A stretch of DNA of 11,475 bases from JBLNCE01 sp050260415 (GTDB lineage: Bacteria > Bacillota > UBA4882 > JAAYXC01). A program made the position numbers and the translations under genes. Each line of letters opens with the position of its first letter. The stretch's first letter is position 1. Positions 1 to 7,394 of the stretch are shown here, in pieces. Below the pieces are notes generated by a model, which had not been told where the DNA came from, did no database searches, and saw nothing but the letters and a program-made list of their open reading frames with translations. The stretch covers positions 1 through 11,475 of the forward strand of contig JBLNCE010000110.1 of the NCBI GenBank assembly GCA_050260415.1. Reading direction: 5' to 3'.

Positions 1-387
1 TGAACGCCGAGGCCTCAAGGATGAGGAGGCGCACTCTCCTGACCAGGATGGTCGTGCAACCGCGCCGGGTGCGCCGGCTTCAACTTCTTCGACATGACTT
101 GCGGCCTCAGGGGCAAGCAGCCTCTGCCTAGGATGGGCAGGGGGCTGCGAATGCCATGGACGGCACCGAGCAGCCTCTAGGCGGAAGGTCGCTGCCGCAC
201 AACCTGTGCTCCGCGACTTCGGCCCATCCTGGGCCTGAGACGTTTTCGCGCGCAGACGTACTCGCGTCCGTCGAGCACGAAAACGGCCGACAACGACGAG
301 ATGCGCCGCCCATCAGGCCGCACCGGCGCACCCGGCGCAGACCCACATACCGGCTACAAAGTCTTGTCATAAGAAAGCTTATACGAC
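1..387 (-). mobile_element. Non-coding MITE-like element, left copy (cut by the window edge)
   Basis: This stretch is the reverse complement of the element at 10381-11356. Its terminal 20 bases (368-387 read on the minus strand) match the right copy's first 20 bases at 19 of 20 positions. The segment 234-294 is identical over 61 bases to 10693-10753 in inverted orientation, and similarity runs on down to about position 10. Similarity stops abruptly at 387: the flanks of the two copies are unrelated, which fixes this as an element end. The copy lacks a segment of roughly 200 bp found at about 10474-10692 of the right copy. No credible gene is present; short open frames here are by-products of GC-rich repeats. 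Its other end lies outside the window. It sits just beyond the terminator of yacL. Confidence 0.7.
241..285. repeat. Long hairpin, identical in both element copies
   Basis: An 11-bp stem (CGTTTTCGCGC at 241-251 with GCACGAAAACG at 275-285, one G-T pair) closes a 23-nt loop. The same 45 nt recur, inverted, at 10702-10746 without a change. It is the best conserved part of the element pair. Confidence 0.65.
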
Positions 388-440
388 GACGCTTTTCGAT
401 TAGATAGACTACTACAAACTAGCCGTGATTACCTGCTATA

Positions 441-468
441 CAAAACAGGGCGCCGATCGGCGCCCTGT
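441..468 (-). terminator. Intrinsic terminator of yacL
   Basis: A perfect 10-bp stem (ACAGGGCGCC / GGCGCCCTGT) with a GATC loop lies 18 bp after the yacL stop. Read on the minus strand it is followed by TTTTG. It separates the carD-yacL region from the repeat element at 1-387. Confidence 0.85.
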
Positions 469-486
469 AATCCGGATGGAGACTGC

Positions 487-1578
487 TTATTGATTCTGGG
501 CCAAAGCCTGGCGGGGCTGGTCTTTCGGTTTGCCGAAGATCATCCGTCCCGCGGCTGTCTGGAGGACGCTCGTTACCAATACTTCAAGGTTCTCGCCGAT
601 ATGCTGCCGCCCGCCATCCACGACGACCATCGTCCCATCCTCCAAGTAGCCGATACCTTGGCCAAACTCTTTTCCATCCTTGATGATGTGGACGAACATC
701 TCCTCGCCCGGGAGCACAATGGGCTTGATGGCGTTGGAAAGCTCGTTGATATTCAAGACGGGGACGCCGTATAACTCGGCCACCTTATTTAGATTGAAGT
801 CGTTGGTGACCACTCTGGCATCGAGAATCCTTGCCAGGCGGACAATTTTGGTATCGACCTCGGAGAGGTCGTCGAAGTCCCGGTCATAGATCTTGACGGT
901 AACTATGCCTTCCTTTTGCATGCGATTCAGGATATCGAGCCCGCGCCGGCCTCTGTTGCGCTTGAGCGTATCGGATGAGTCGGCGATGCGCTGCAGTTCG
1001 GCGAGGACAAAGCCCGGAACCAGTAGCGTCCCCTCCAGGAACCCGGTTTTGCAGATGTCGGCGATCCGGCCATCAATGATGGCGCTGGTATCCAAGACCT
1101 TGCAAGACATCCTCGACGGAGAACTGGAAAGCGCCCGTTCCGGCATAACCTCGGTTGGACGCAGGACTCCCATGAACTCCAAGCGCTTGAAGTGCGCGAA
1201 ACGTGCTGTGCCGGTAACTACGAGCACAACAGCCAGAGTCTCCCAGGCCGGGTTGACAGGTCCGTAGATCAGGCGCAGAAGTACCACCCCTAAGGCGGAA
1301 ACCAACAACCCGAAGAGTAGGCCGACCCCGCCGGCAAAAACGCCAGCCAGACTAAGTTTACTCAGCCGGGTAACGGCCCCGTTATAGGCGAGGGCGATCA
1401 GCCGCGTCATGACTGTAGCGCCAAGCAAGACTCCCAGACCGGCTCCGGTCGCCAGCCACCAGCTGTTCGTGTCCAAGCCCAACCACCGTGCCGCCAAGAT
1501 ACCGGCGATACCCGTGGCCGCGGCGCAGATTAGCTTGCTGATCTTACCAAACACGTAAATTGGCACCTCCCTTCCCAT
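487..1578 (-). CDS. yacL: YacL-type membrane protein with PIN and TRAM domains
   Basis: The product is a membrane-anchored PIN-domain protein of the YacL family, a putative Mg-dependent RNase with an RNA-binding tail; its substrate is unknown. Numbering from the ATG at 1578 (363 aa), residues about 10-125 hold four hydrophobic segments. A PIN domain follows at about 160-285, starting with VLDTSAIIDGR; candidate metal ligands are D163, E194, D242 and D260. A TRAM-like beta domain at about 287-350 begins at LPGEEM. The ATG at 1578 has GAGG six bases upstream. Alternatives are a GTG at 1590 without a good ribosome site and a GTG at 1554 behind GGGAGG, so the start is not settled. It lies downstream of carD in the same direction, but a hairpin terminator separates them. 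In many clostridia ispD follows; here a terminator and a repeat element follow instead. Confidence 0.9.
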   Translation of the reverse strand: MGREVPIYVFGKISKLICAAATGIAGILAARWLGLDTNSWWLATGAGLGVLLGATVMTRLIALAYNGAVTRLSKLSLAGVFAGGVGLLFGLLVSALGVVLLRLIYGPVNPAWETLAVVLVVTGTARFAHFKRLEFMGVLRPTEVMPERALSSSPSRMSCKVLDTSAIIDGRIADICKTGFLEGTLLVPGFVLAELQRIADSSDTLKRNRGRRGLDILNRMQKEGIVTVKIYDRDFDDLSEVDTKIVRLARILDARVVTNDFNLNKVAELYGVPVLNINELSNAIKPIVLPGEEMFVHIIKDGKEFGQGIGYLEDGTMVVVDGGRQHIGENLEVLVTSVLQTAAGRMIFGKPKDQPRQALAQNQ

Positions 1579-1707
1579 GCGTTTCCTCACTAATTTATTA
1601 TGGCCAGATTGGGCAGCATTTATCCTTGCTCGATCTTTTCCGCCAACGGAGTCTCACGGTTAGAATGCCTCAACCCACCGCGATCCATTCCGGCCTGGAG
1701 TTGGAAA

Positions 1708-1739
1708 GCAAACGGAGCCTCGCATGAGGCTCCGTTTGC
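1708..1739 (-). terminator. Terminator between carD and yacL
   Basis: A perfect 14-bp inverted repeat (GCAAACGGAGCCTC / GAGGCTCCGTTTGC) with a 4-nt loop. On the minus strand the 3' arm ends in GTTTGC and continues TTTCC, so the T-rich part lies partly within the stem. It lies 36 bp after the carD stop. It may attenuate rather than fully stop read-through into yacL, for which I found no convincing separate promoter. Confidence 0.7.
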
Positions 1740-1775
1740 GGAAAACAGGTCAACTCGATCAAAGCCGCTCCCAAC

Positions 1776-2258
1776 TTAACTCCCGAGACATCGTCCCACC
1801 ATCTCTTCGACTTGTTCCTGGGACATGCCGCGCGCCAGGGCAATCTCACTGTAAAGAATCTGCCTCGCGTTTTCCAGCATACGCCGTTCCCCGCTGGACA
1901 AGCCTTTTTCCCGTTCCCGCGAGGATAGGTTGCGCACGACCTCGGCAACCTCGAAAATATTGCCCGTCCTGATCTTGTCGAGGTTGGCCCGGTAACGATG
2001 GGACCAGTTGCTGGGCATGTCGGCGCCTTTGCCCTGGAGGATGGCCAGTACCCTCTCCACCTGGTCCTCATCGATGATTACCCGCAGCCCGAGGTCCTTG
2101 ACATTATGACAAGGGACCATGACCTTCATCTCGCCAAGCGAGAGTCGGATCACATAATAGTCCTTCTTGTCGCCCGAGAGTTCCCGCTCTTCGACGGCTT
2201 CGATCACCCCGGCTCCGTGCATCGGATAGACCACGCGGTCGCCGATGTTGAAATCCAA
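1776..2258 (-). CDS. carD: CarD/CdnL-family transcription regulator
   Basis: The 160-aa product matches the CarD/CdnL family, which binds the RNA polymerase beta subunit and promoter DNA and stabilises open complexes. The N-terminal polymerase-interaction domain (about 1-60) starts with FNIGDRVVYPMHGAGVIE, the family signature, and contains the strand pattern YYVIRLSLGEMKVMVP. The all-helical C-terminal domain (about 65-158) contains the typical NWSHRYRANLDKI and SSREREKGLSSGERRMLENAR stretches (19 residues or fewer each). Length is normal. The start is TTG at 2258, with GGGGGAG seven bases upstream and nothing better nearby. Two consensus promoters lie 40-105 bp upstream, indicating strong vegetative expression. 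It is followed by a terminator and then yacL, a common clostridial arrangement. Confidence 0.95.
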   Translation of the reverse strand: MDFNIGDRVVYPMHGAGVIEAVEERELSGDKKDYYVIRLSLGEMKVMVPCHNVKDLGLRVIIDEDQVERVLAILQGKGADMPSNWSHRYRANLDKIRTGNIFEVAEVVRNLSSREREKGLSSGERRMLENARQILYSEIALARGMSQEQVEEMVGRCLGS

Positions 2259-2295
2259 AAGTGACTCCCCCTTCGAAGACGCAGATTACCCATCA

Positions 2296-2324
2296 ATTAT
2301 AGCATGGCGAACGTTTCTTGTCAA
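2296..2324 (-). promoter_or_regulatory. Proximal consensus promoter of carD
   Basis: On the minus strand, TTGACA (2324-2319) and TATAAT (2301-2296) are both perfect hexamers with a 17-bp spacer. The predicted transcript start near 2289 leaves a leader of about 30 nt before the TTG start codon of carD. Confidence 0.9.
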
Positions 2325-2334
2325 TGAAATAGAT

Positions 2335-2363
2335 ATTATAACAGAACTGTTACTGCTTGTCAA
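2335..2363 (-). promoter_or_regulatory. Distal consensus promoter of carD
   Basis: A second perfect TTGACA (2363-2358) and TATAAT (2340-2335) with a 17-bp spacer, exactly 39 bp upstream of the proximal promoter. Its start point, near 2328, would fall by the -35 of the proximal promoter, so the two may interfere. Confidence 0.9.
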
Positions 2364-2412
2364 GGGCGGCCTCAAGCGCGCAGCCGCGGCAGCCGTAGAC
2401 ACCCTGGCCACT

Positions 2413-2437
2413 GAAAAGGCCCGGTGCGCCCGGGCCT
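2413..2437 (-). terminator. Terminator of the epimerase gene
   Basis: An 8-bp GC stem (AGGCCCGG / CCGGGCCT) with a 5-nt loop, followed on the minus strand by TTTTCAG. It lies 40 bp after the epimerase stop and upstream of the carD promoters, so carD is transcribed independently. Confidence 0.8.
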
Positions 2438-2476
2438 GCCTACTGTATTCGGCGATCCCCAGCCCAAAGCCGCCGC

Positions 2477-3412
2477 TCAAACTCGTCCCTTCAGGCATTC
2501 TTGCATCCATGCCGCTGTCAATGGTACACCCTCTTCAAGGTTCACCCTGGGGTCGTGGCCCAGATCTTTGAGGGCGCGGCCGATGTCCGGGCGTTTGCTC
2601 GGCGCGTTGGGGAAGTCGCGTTCACGCGGCACCGCGAGTCCCGGATCCGCCCCCGTGACATCGAGGACGATGGCGGCCAGATCCTCGACCGAACGATAGT
2701 CCCTGCCACCGAGATTATAGACCTGGCCCGGCCGGAAGTTCTCCACGACGTTGGCGAGTGACGGGATCAGTTCGCCGAGGTACAAAAACGTGCGGTAGTA
2801 TCCCCGAAAAACATCGAACGGCCGGCCGGTGAGTGCGTGATGGCAAAAGACGCACACCACGCTGCGGTAGGGATGGTAGGTTTCGCCGGGACCATACGAA
2901 TTGAAGATCCGGAGCCTTACGATCTCGGACCCGTGAACCTTGGCGAAGTTGATTGCCTGCAGCTCGTTGACCCACTTGCTGATGGCGTAGTCGTTGGGAG
3001 GAAAGACGGGTATCCTATCGGTCAGATCTTCGTCCAGGACCACGTCGCCCAAATCGCCGTAGATCTCGGACGAACTGGCTAGGATTAGCCTAAACCCCTT
3101 CCGTATCTGCCATTCGAGGATGTGGCGCGTACCGACGACGTTGGTGGACCAGAGCTGTTCGTAATATTCCTCCCCGTTCTTCCGCCCGAATTCCGCCGCC
3201 AGGTGGTAGACGTAATCGTAGTCTTCGGCGAAGCTCCGTTCCAGCTGCCTGAATGACCCCACATCAGCCCGCCGGTAGAGTTGTTCCGGCGCATCGCTAT
3301 GACTCAGGTCTATACCATTGACCCGATGCCCGCGGCGCCTAAGCTCTTCCACCAGCGGTCTGCCAATCGTTCCGCGCGAACCGGTGACAAGGACTCTAGC
3401 CAATTTCATCAT
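2477..3412 (-). CDS. NAD-dependent epimerase/dehydratase (extended SDR)
   Basis: The product (311 aa) is an extended short-chain dehydrogenase/reductase of the nucleotide-sugar epimerase/dehydratase class. The N-terminal Rossmann fold has VLVTGSRGTIG (glycine-rich NAD motif, about residues 7-17). The catalytic set is visible: a serine in SSSEIYG (about 113-119) and the YxxxK pair in YAISK (Y142, K146). The motifs YHLAAE and NSYGPGE are typical of the class. Substrate cannot be told from sequence; UDP- or dTDP-sugars are usual. The start region reads GTG-ATG-ATG at 3415/3412/3409; I chose the middle ATG. It diverges from the glycosyltransferase operon across a 188-bp gap, which suggests it supplies the sugar donor for that operon. 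It has its own terminator. Confidence 0.9.
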   Translation of the reverse strand: MMKLARVLVTGSRGTIGRPLVEELRRRGHRVNGIDLSHSDAPEQLYRRADVGSFRQLERSFAEDYDYVYHLAAEFGRKNGEEYYEQLWSTNVVGTRHILEWQIRKGFRLILASSSEIYGDLGDVVLDEDLTDRIPVFPPNDYAISKWVNELQAINFAKVHGSEIVRLRIFNSYGPGETYHPYRSVVCVFCHHALTGRPFDVFRGYYRTFLYLGELIPSLANVVENFRPGQVYNLGGRDYRSVEDLAAIVLDVTGADPGLAVPRERDFPNAPSKRPDIGRALKDLGHDPRVNLEEGVPLTAAWMQECLKGRV

Positions 3413-3494
3413 CACCCAACCTACGATATGATCGCGGTGGCGCTAAGGAGACAGATGGCCGCAAGGTTGCGCCCGTTCTTGAATCTATGCGGCC

Positions 3495-3537
3495 CCGGTT
3501 CCACGGCAGAAGTTTTCTTCGCCGCTTCCGGAACCGG
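3495..3537. other. Long stem-loop in the epimerase/operon intergenic region
   Basis: CCGGTTCC (3495-3502) pairs with GGAACCGG (3530-3537). Inside, CGGC-GAAG (504-512 with one bulged A) pairs with CTTC-GCCG (517-524) around a TTTT loop. There is no T-run after it on either strand, so it is not a standard terminator. It could be a leader structure or a protein-binding site between the divergent genes. Confidence 0.55.
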
Positions 3538-3600
3538 ACTGCGTCTCTCAGTATGGGAAAGGCGCATGGCCGTCGCATATCATAAACGGGGTGATGCGGA

Positions 3601-4422
3601 TTGATTACCGAGCTCGACGTAGTACCCGTCTTCTCGGGGGTTGTCTACAGCCCGGGCTGGACCGGCTGGAAGTTCTATCCCGAGGAGCAGCTCTTTGTGG
3701 GACAGACCGGAGGAGGTCAGAACCAGACCTACATACGCAGCGTTATCGTGTTCTCCCTGCCCGATCTGCCCCCCGGCGCGATTCTGCTCAAGGCCTTCCT
3801 TCGCCTGCGGATTACCCGGAATGAGCCCCTGGACGTCCAGAAGCACATCTGTCTCAGGGAGGCTCCCCGAAACCCCCACGCCACCTGGTCGATCGATGAG
3901 GAGTTGAGCATGCCCTTCGTATCCGAGCACCATCTCTCGACGGAGATCGGGCTGGATCTGGACTTCGAGCTGACGGCCCAGGTGGATGTCTGGAGGGACG
4001 GCGGGCCGAACAACGGGATCGTTCTGAACCAGGCGTCCTTCTCGCAGTCCCTGGTGGCATTTGCCGGAGCCGGCGCCAGCGAGCCGCAGCCGACCCTGAA
4101 GCTTGCCTACGTGCTGCCGTCGTCGCGGGACAATACGGTGACGATGTGGGTGGGTCCCGACACCGCCAAGGACTCCCAGGAATTTCCATGCAGTGATCTG
4201 GTCGTGCGAAATCTGGGTCCGGGATTGGCTTGGGTTTCCCCACTCTATCTTCTTGAGCGGGAATTCGTCGATCCGGCCGGAATCCCCCTCGGTGTTCTCG
4301 ATCCGGGAGCCTACATGCTCATCAAACCGAGACTGCCGGCGAGGAGGATGGCCGTTCGCATCGACACAGCCCTATCCGAAACCTCCGTGACAATAATACC
4401 GTCGGCGCAGGGGAAAGACTAG
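3601..4422 (+). CDS. DNRLRE-like structural protein, first gene of the glycosyltransferase operon
   Basis: The 273-aa product has a beta-rich N-terminal region (about 5-172) resembling DNRLRE/CBM-type domains: an RSVIVFSLPDLPPGAILLKA strand pair, W-containing D-V-W segment near 131, and the family-like NNGIVL near 137-142. The C-terminal part (about 175-268, starting SSRDNTVTMWVGPD) looks like a second beta domain of the DUF6385 kind; that assignment is from memory and weaker. No signal peptide or membrane segment is visible, so it is not exported by the Sec route, which fits a spore-coat protein assembled in the mother cell. The start is TTG, with GGGGTG seven bases upstream; ATGs just upstream are in another frame. 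Its stop TAG shares one base with the GTG of the next gene, so the two are probably translationally coupled. Acceptor or scaffold for the transferases is an inference. Confidence 0.75.
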   Translation: MITELDVVPVFSGVVYSPGWTGWKFYPEEQLFVGQTGGGQNQTYIRSVIVFSLPDLPPGAILLKAFLRLRITRNEPLDVQKHICLREAPRNPHATWSIDEELSMPFVSEHHLSTEIGLDLDFELTAQVDVWRDGGPNNGIVLNQASFSQSLVAFAGAGASEPQPTLKLAYVLPSSRDNTVTMWVGPDTAKDSQEFPCSDLVVRNLGPGLAWVSPLYLLEREFVDPAGIPLGVLDPGAYMLIKPRLPARRMAVRIDTALSETSVTIIPSAQGKD

Positions 4423-5405
4423 TGGACCCGGCCGCGCTTCGTATTCTCTGTCCTCTGCGGTTGAACGTATACGACCAAGGGATCCTCCACGGTCTGCGGC
4501 AGGCGGGATGCGAGGTTTTGGTACTGGACGGCAGGCCCGTTACACGGCGCCAACTCATCTCCGCGGTAACCGGTTTCCAGCCCGACTTGCTCTTTTCATA
4601 CGGTTTTTGGCACGGCCGCCTACTGCCCGAGGACATATCCTGGCTTTGCGCGCAATACCGTCTTCCCCACGTCTATTGGGCCAGCGACGATCCCACCCAT
4701 CACGTGACTACCTCCCTGCCCCTGGCCTTCACCGCGGATCTCGTCTGCACCACGACGGTGGAATTATGCCGCGCCTATCATGCCTTGGGGAAGAAAACCG
4801 CCTATCTCCAGTTCGCCTGCAATCCGGCGATACATCACGCCTGCGCGCCGGACGGGGCCGAGCGGCACGACCTCGTCTTGATCGCCAACAATTACAGTCA
4901 GTTTGACCCCGGGGGCCTCACCTACCGCACGCGTTGTGCGCGCATGCTGCTCGAACCGATTATCTGGGCCGGGCTTGATCTCAAAGTATACGGGGAAGGT
5001 TGGGCCGATAGCCGGCGTTTCTTTCATCTGCCTCCTCCCTTGGCCGGACCCCCCGTGCCATATGAACGGCAAGCAATGGTATATGCGGCCGCGAAGATTG
5101 TCCTGGGGATGCAGACCGAGGGGCATTGGCCGACGCAGACCAGCTGCCGCCTGTTTGAGGTCCTTGGTTCGTGCGCCTTCCACCTGGCGCCGGCGACCGC
5201 CTCAACCACGAAGCTCTTCGTGCCCGGCCGGCATCTTGTCGTCACGCATACAGCCGAGGAAACGCTGGCGCTGGCCCGCTATTACCTCGCCCATGACGAG
5301 GAGCGCCGGCGTATCGCGGCCGCCGGCCAATTGGAGGCCTATGGGAAGCATACGTACGGCCACCGCGCCCATGAATTCCTGTCCCTCGTCTCCGAGTTGC
5401 TCTAA
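4422..5405 (+). CDS. CgeB-like glycosyltransferase, copy 1
   Basis: A 327-aa family GT4-type (GT-B fold) transferase of the CgeB group. The N-terminal half starts with LRILCPL and carries QPDLLFSYGFW (about 53-63) and the shared VYWAxDDP motif (DD at 89-90). The C-terminal half matches the Glyco_trans_1_2 pattern: QTSCRLFEVLG with the donor-binding E246, then ETLALARYYLAHDEERR and a final H310 in a GKHTYGHRA context. The GTG start overlaps the previous stop by one base and has a weak GGGG site eight bases upstream; five extra residues precede the MRILCP-like start of the other copies. Most similar to copy 2 (shared DDPTHH, PPVPY, HWPTQ). The family is known from B. subtilis cgeB, a sigma-K dependent spore maturation gene. 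Substrate unknown. Confidence 0.88.
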   Translation: MDPAALRILCPLRLNVYDQGILHGLRQAGCEVLVLDGRPVTRRQLISAVTGFQPDLLFSYGFWHGRLLPEDISWLCAQYRLPHVYWASDDPTHHVTTSLPLAFTADLVCTTTVELCRAYHALGKKTAYLQFACNPAIHHACAPDGAERHDLVLIANNYSQFDPGGLTYRTRCARMLLEPIIWAGLDLKVYGEGWADSRRFFHLPPPLAGPPVPYERQAMVYAAAKIVLGMQTEGHWPTQTSCRLFEVLGSCAFHLAPATASTTKLFVPGRHLVVTHTAEETLALARYYLAHDEERRRIAAAGQLEAYGKHTYGHRAHEFLSLVSELL

Positions 5406-5428
5406 CTGCTGACAATGGAGCGAAAATA

Positions 5429-6397
5429 ATGCGCATCCTCTGCCCGCTGAGAATCTTCTACGTACAAGACAATATACTTAGCGGTCTGGAGCACGTTGGT
5501 TGCCGGGTGTCGGTCCTCGAGGGCGCGCCCGTCCGGAGGGCGCAACTCGCCAGGGCTGTCTCGGAGTTCCGTCCCGACTTGGTATTCTCATATGCCTGGT
5601 GGCCCGGCCGCGTGTCGCCCGAGGATCTCGCCTGGCTCTGTGAACGCCATCATCTGCCTCATGTCTATTGGGCCTGCGACGATCCCACCCATCATCACGC
5701 CGTCTCGCTGCCCATGGCGGATACGGCGGACCTGGTCTTTACCACCGCCGAGGAACTCATTCCTTGCTACCGCGCCAGGGGCAAAAAGGCCGCCTACCTT
5801 CAGCATGCCTGCAACCCGGAGCTGCATCGCCGCATCGAACCGGACGGCGGCAAACGTCACGACATCGTCCTCGTCGGCAATAACGACAGCCACCTCGATT
5901 GCATGCGTGCCAGCCAACGCGTTTTTACCATGCGCACGATGCTCGAGCCGCTGGTGTCCGCCGGCCTCGACCTGAAAGCCTTCGGCGACGGCTGGTCCGA
6001 TGCGGGACGGCCTTTCCACCTCCCCGCCCGATGCAGCGGCCCGCCCGTGCCATATCGCCGACTGGCCGCGGTCTACGCGCGAGCAAAGATTGTCCTGGGC
6101 CTCCAGGCGGAATACCATTGGCCTACCCAGAGCAGCTGCCGCCCGTTCGAGGTCCTTGGCTGCCGCGCTTTTCACCTGGCGCCGGCGACCCGCGCCATGA
6201 CAAGCCTGTTCCAGCCGGGGAAGCATTTGATGGTCTCGCACTCCCCGGAAGAGACGTTGGAGATCGTCCGCCACTATCTCGGACACGACGGGGAACGGGA
6301 ACGGATCGCGGCCGCGGGTCAACTGGAGGCATACCGCCGGCACGACCATGTCCGCCGCGCGCGGGAGTTCCTCGCCGCGGTAACGGAGCTGATCTGA
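5429..6397 (+). CDS. CgeB-like glycosyltransferase, copy 2
   Basis: A 322-aa paralogue with the same plan: MRILCPL start, RPDLVFSYAWW near 48-58, VYWACDDPTHHH (DD at 84-85), HACNPELHRR near 126, then the sugar-nucleotide site SSCRPFEVLG (E241), and a C-terminal ETLEIVRHYLGHDGERE helix region. Note RPF in place of RLF/RVF before the conserved E. ATG start with GGAG eight bases upstream; it lies 23 bp after copy 1, the only noticeable gap besides that before copy 4. Its closest relative here is copy 1. A long open frame on the opposite strand across this gene and copy 3 is a codon-bias shadow. Confidence 0.88.
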   Translation: MRILCPLRIFYVQDNILSGLEHVGCRVSVLEGAPVRRAQLARAVSEFRPDLVFSYAWWPGRVSPEDLAWLCERHHLPHVYWACDDPTHHHAVSLPMADTADLVFTTAEELIPCYRARGKKAAYLQHACNPELHRRIEPDGGKRHDIVLVGNNDSHLDCMRASQRVFTMRTMLEPLVSAGLDLKAFGDGWSDAGRPFHLPARCSGPPVPYRRLAAVYARAKIVLGLQAEYHWPTQSSCRPFEVLGCRAFHLAPATRAMTSLFQPGKHLMVSHSPEETLEIVRHYLGHDGERERIAAAGQLEAYRRHDHVRRAREFLAAVTELI

Positions 6398-7363
6398 TTG
6401 CGCATCCTGTGCCCGAACTACTCGCCGATCGAGGATAATTGTTTGCTTTCGGGGCTGCGCCGGCTGGGAAACGAGGTCCGCATATGCAACCTGCAAGCAA
6501 TGGCCCCCGGGGAGCGCGCATCCACCTGGCGGCAGGCATGGCGCGCGTTTAGGCCCGATTTGGTCTTGAACTTCGGTTATTGGCAAGGCCGGTTCAGACT
6601 GGCCGATCTCGACCCTCCGCCCGGAAGTTCCCGCGTGCCTTTTGTCTATTGGGCTTGCGACGACCCGCTCTTCTTGGAGATCTCGGCTTTTCCCATGGCG
6701 GCCAAGGCCGATCTGATCCTGACCACCGCCGAGGAATGCATCCCCATCTATCAGCGGCGCGGCTGCCGCGCCGGCTTTCTGCAACATGGCTGCAATCCCG
6801 AGCTGATGCGGCGCGTCAGCCCGGCGGAAACGCATCAGTTCGTATTGATCGCCAACAATTACTCCCAACCGGGCGCGAACCACTTCCGCCTGCGCGGCAC
6901 CATGGACATTCTCGCGCCCTTGATCGCGGCCGGTTATGAGGTCAAAGTCTGGGGGCAATGGTGGACCGAACCGAGCCAGACGTACCGGCTGCCGCCCGGA
7001 CTCTACGGCGGCCCCTTGGCCTATGAGCGGCTGGCCGGGATATACGGAGGCGCGGCCATCGTGCTCGGTCTGCAATGCCATAATCTCTCCCGCACGCAGA
7101 CCAGTTGCCGGGTCTTCGAGGTGCTGGGCTGCGGGGCCTTCTACTTGGGGCCGGACACGAAAGGATCCCGGACCTATTTCGTACCGGGCAAGCATCTCGT
7201 CCTCAGCGGCTCGCCGCGGGAAACATTGTCCCTGGCGCGATATTACCTGGCCCATCCGGAGGAGCGCGCACGCATCGCCGCCGCCGGACAACTGGAAGTC
7301 TACCGGAAACACACCGCCCTGCATCGCGCCAGAGAATTCATTGAACAGGTGGAAGGACTGTGA
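6398..7363 (+). CDS. CgeB-like glycosyltransferase, copy 3
   Basis: A 321-aa paralogue. TTG start directly abutting the stop of copy 2 with no gap, with GGAG nine bases upstream inside the preceding gene, so coupled translation is likely. It carries RPDLVLNFGYW near 52, LDPPPG near 71 (shared only with copy 4), VYWACDDP (DD at 88-89), HGCNPEL, IANNYSQ, and the C-terminal NLSRTQTSCRVFEVLGCGAF block (E241). The C-terminal helix ETLSLARYYLAHPEERARI is near-identical to copy 4. It pairs with copy 4 as a subfamily distinct from copies 1 and 2, in keeping with a different acceptor or donor (inference). Confidence 0.88.
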   Translation: MRILCPNYSPIEDNCLLSGLRRLGNEVRICNLQAMAPGERASTWRQAWRAFRPDLVLNFGYWQGRFRLADLDPPPGSSRVPFVYWACDDPLFLEISAFPMAAKADLILTTAEECIPIYQRRGCRAGFLQHGCNPELMRRVSPAETHQFVLIANNYSQPGANHFRLRGTMDILAPLIAAGYEVKVWGQWWTEPSQTYRLPPGLYGGPLAYERLAGIYGGAAIVLGLQCHNLSRTQTSCRVFEVLGCGAFYLGPDTKGSRTYFVPGKHLVLSGSPRETLSLARYYLAHPEERARIAAAGQLEVYRKHTALHRAREFIEQVEGL

Positions 7364-7394
7364 CCATTTCAAAGCGGTAACGGAGGTCCGACCG

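Noticed and set aside
1..387. CRISPR array or integron attC sites as explanation for the repeated hairpins
   Set aside because: Repeats are neither regularly spaced nor identical, spacers are not of constant length, and there are no cas genes or integrase in view.
128..407. Short frames in the left element
   Set aside because: They overlap repeat hairpins on both strands, lack ribosome sites, and change frame relative to the right copy.
2286..2510. 74-codon minus-strand frame between carD and the epimerase
   Set aside because: It crosses the epimerase terminator and both carD promoters and has no ribosome site.
5588..7372. 594-codon open frame opposite copies 2 and 3 of the glycosyltransferases
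   Set aside because: It mirrors strongly supported coding sequence with clear family motifs on the other strand; GC-rich codon use leaves the antisense frame open. No ribosome site or family resemblance.
6936..7394. N-terminal extension of glycosyltransferase copy 4
   Set aside because: It lies inside copy 3 in another frame; the ATG at 7395 has the best ribosome site and matches the MRILCP start of the paralogues.
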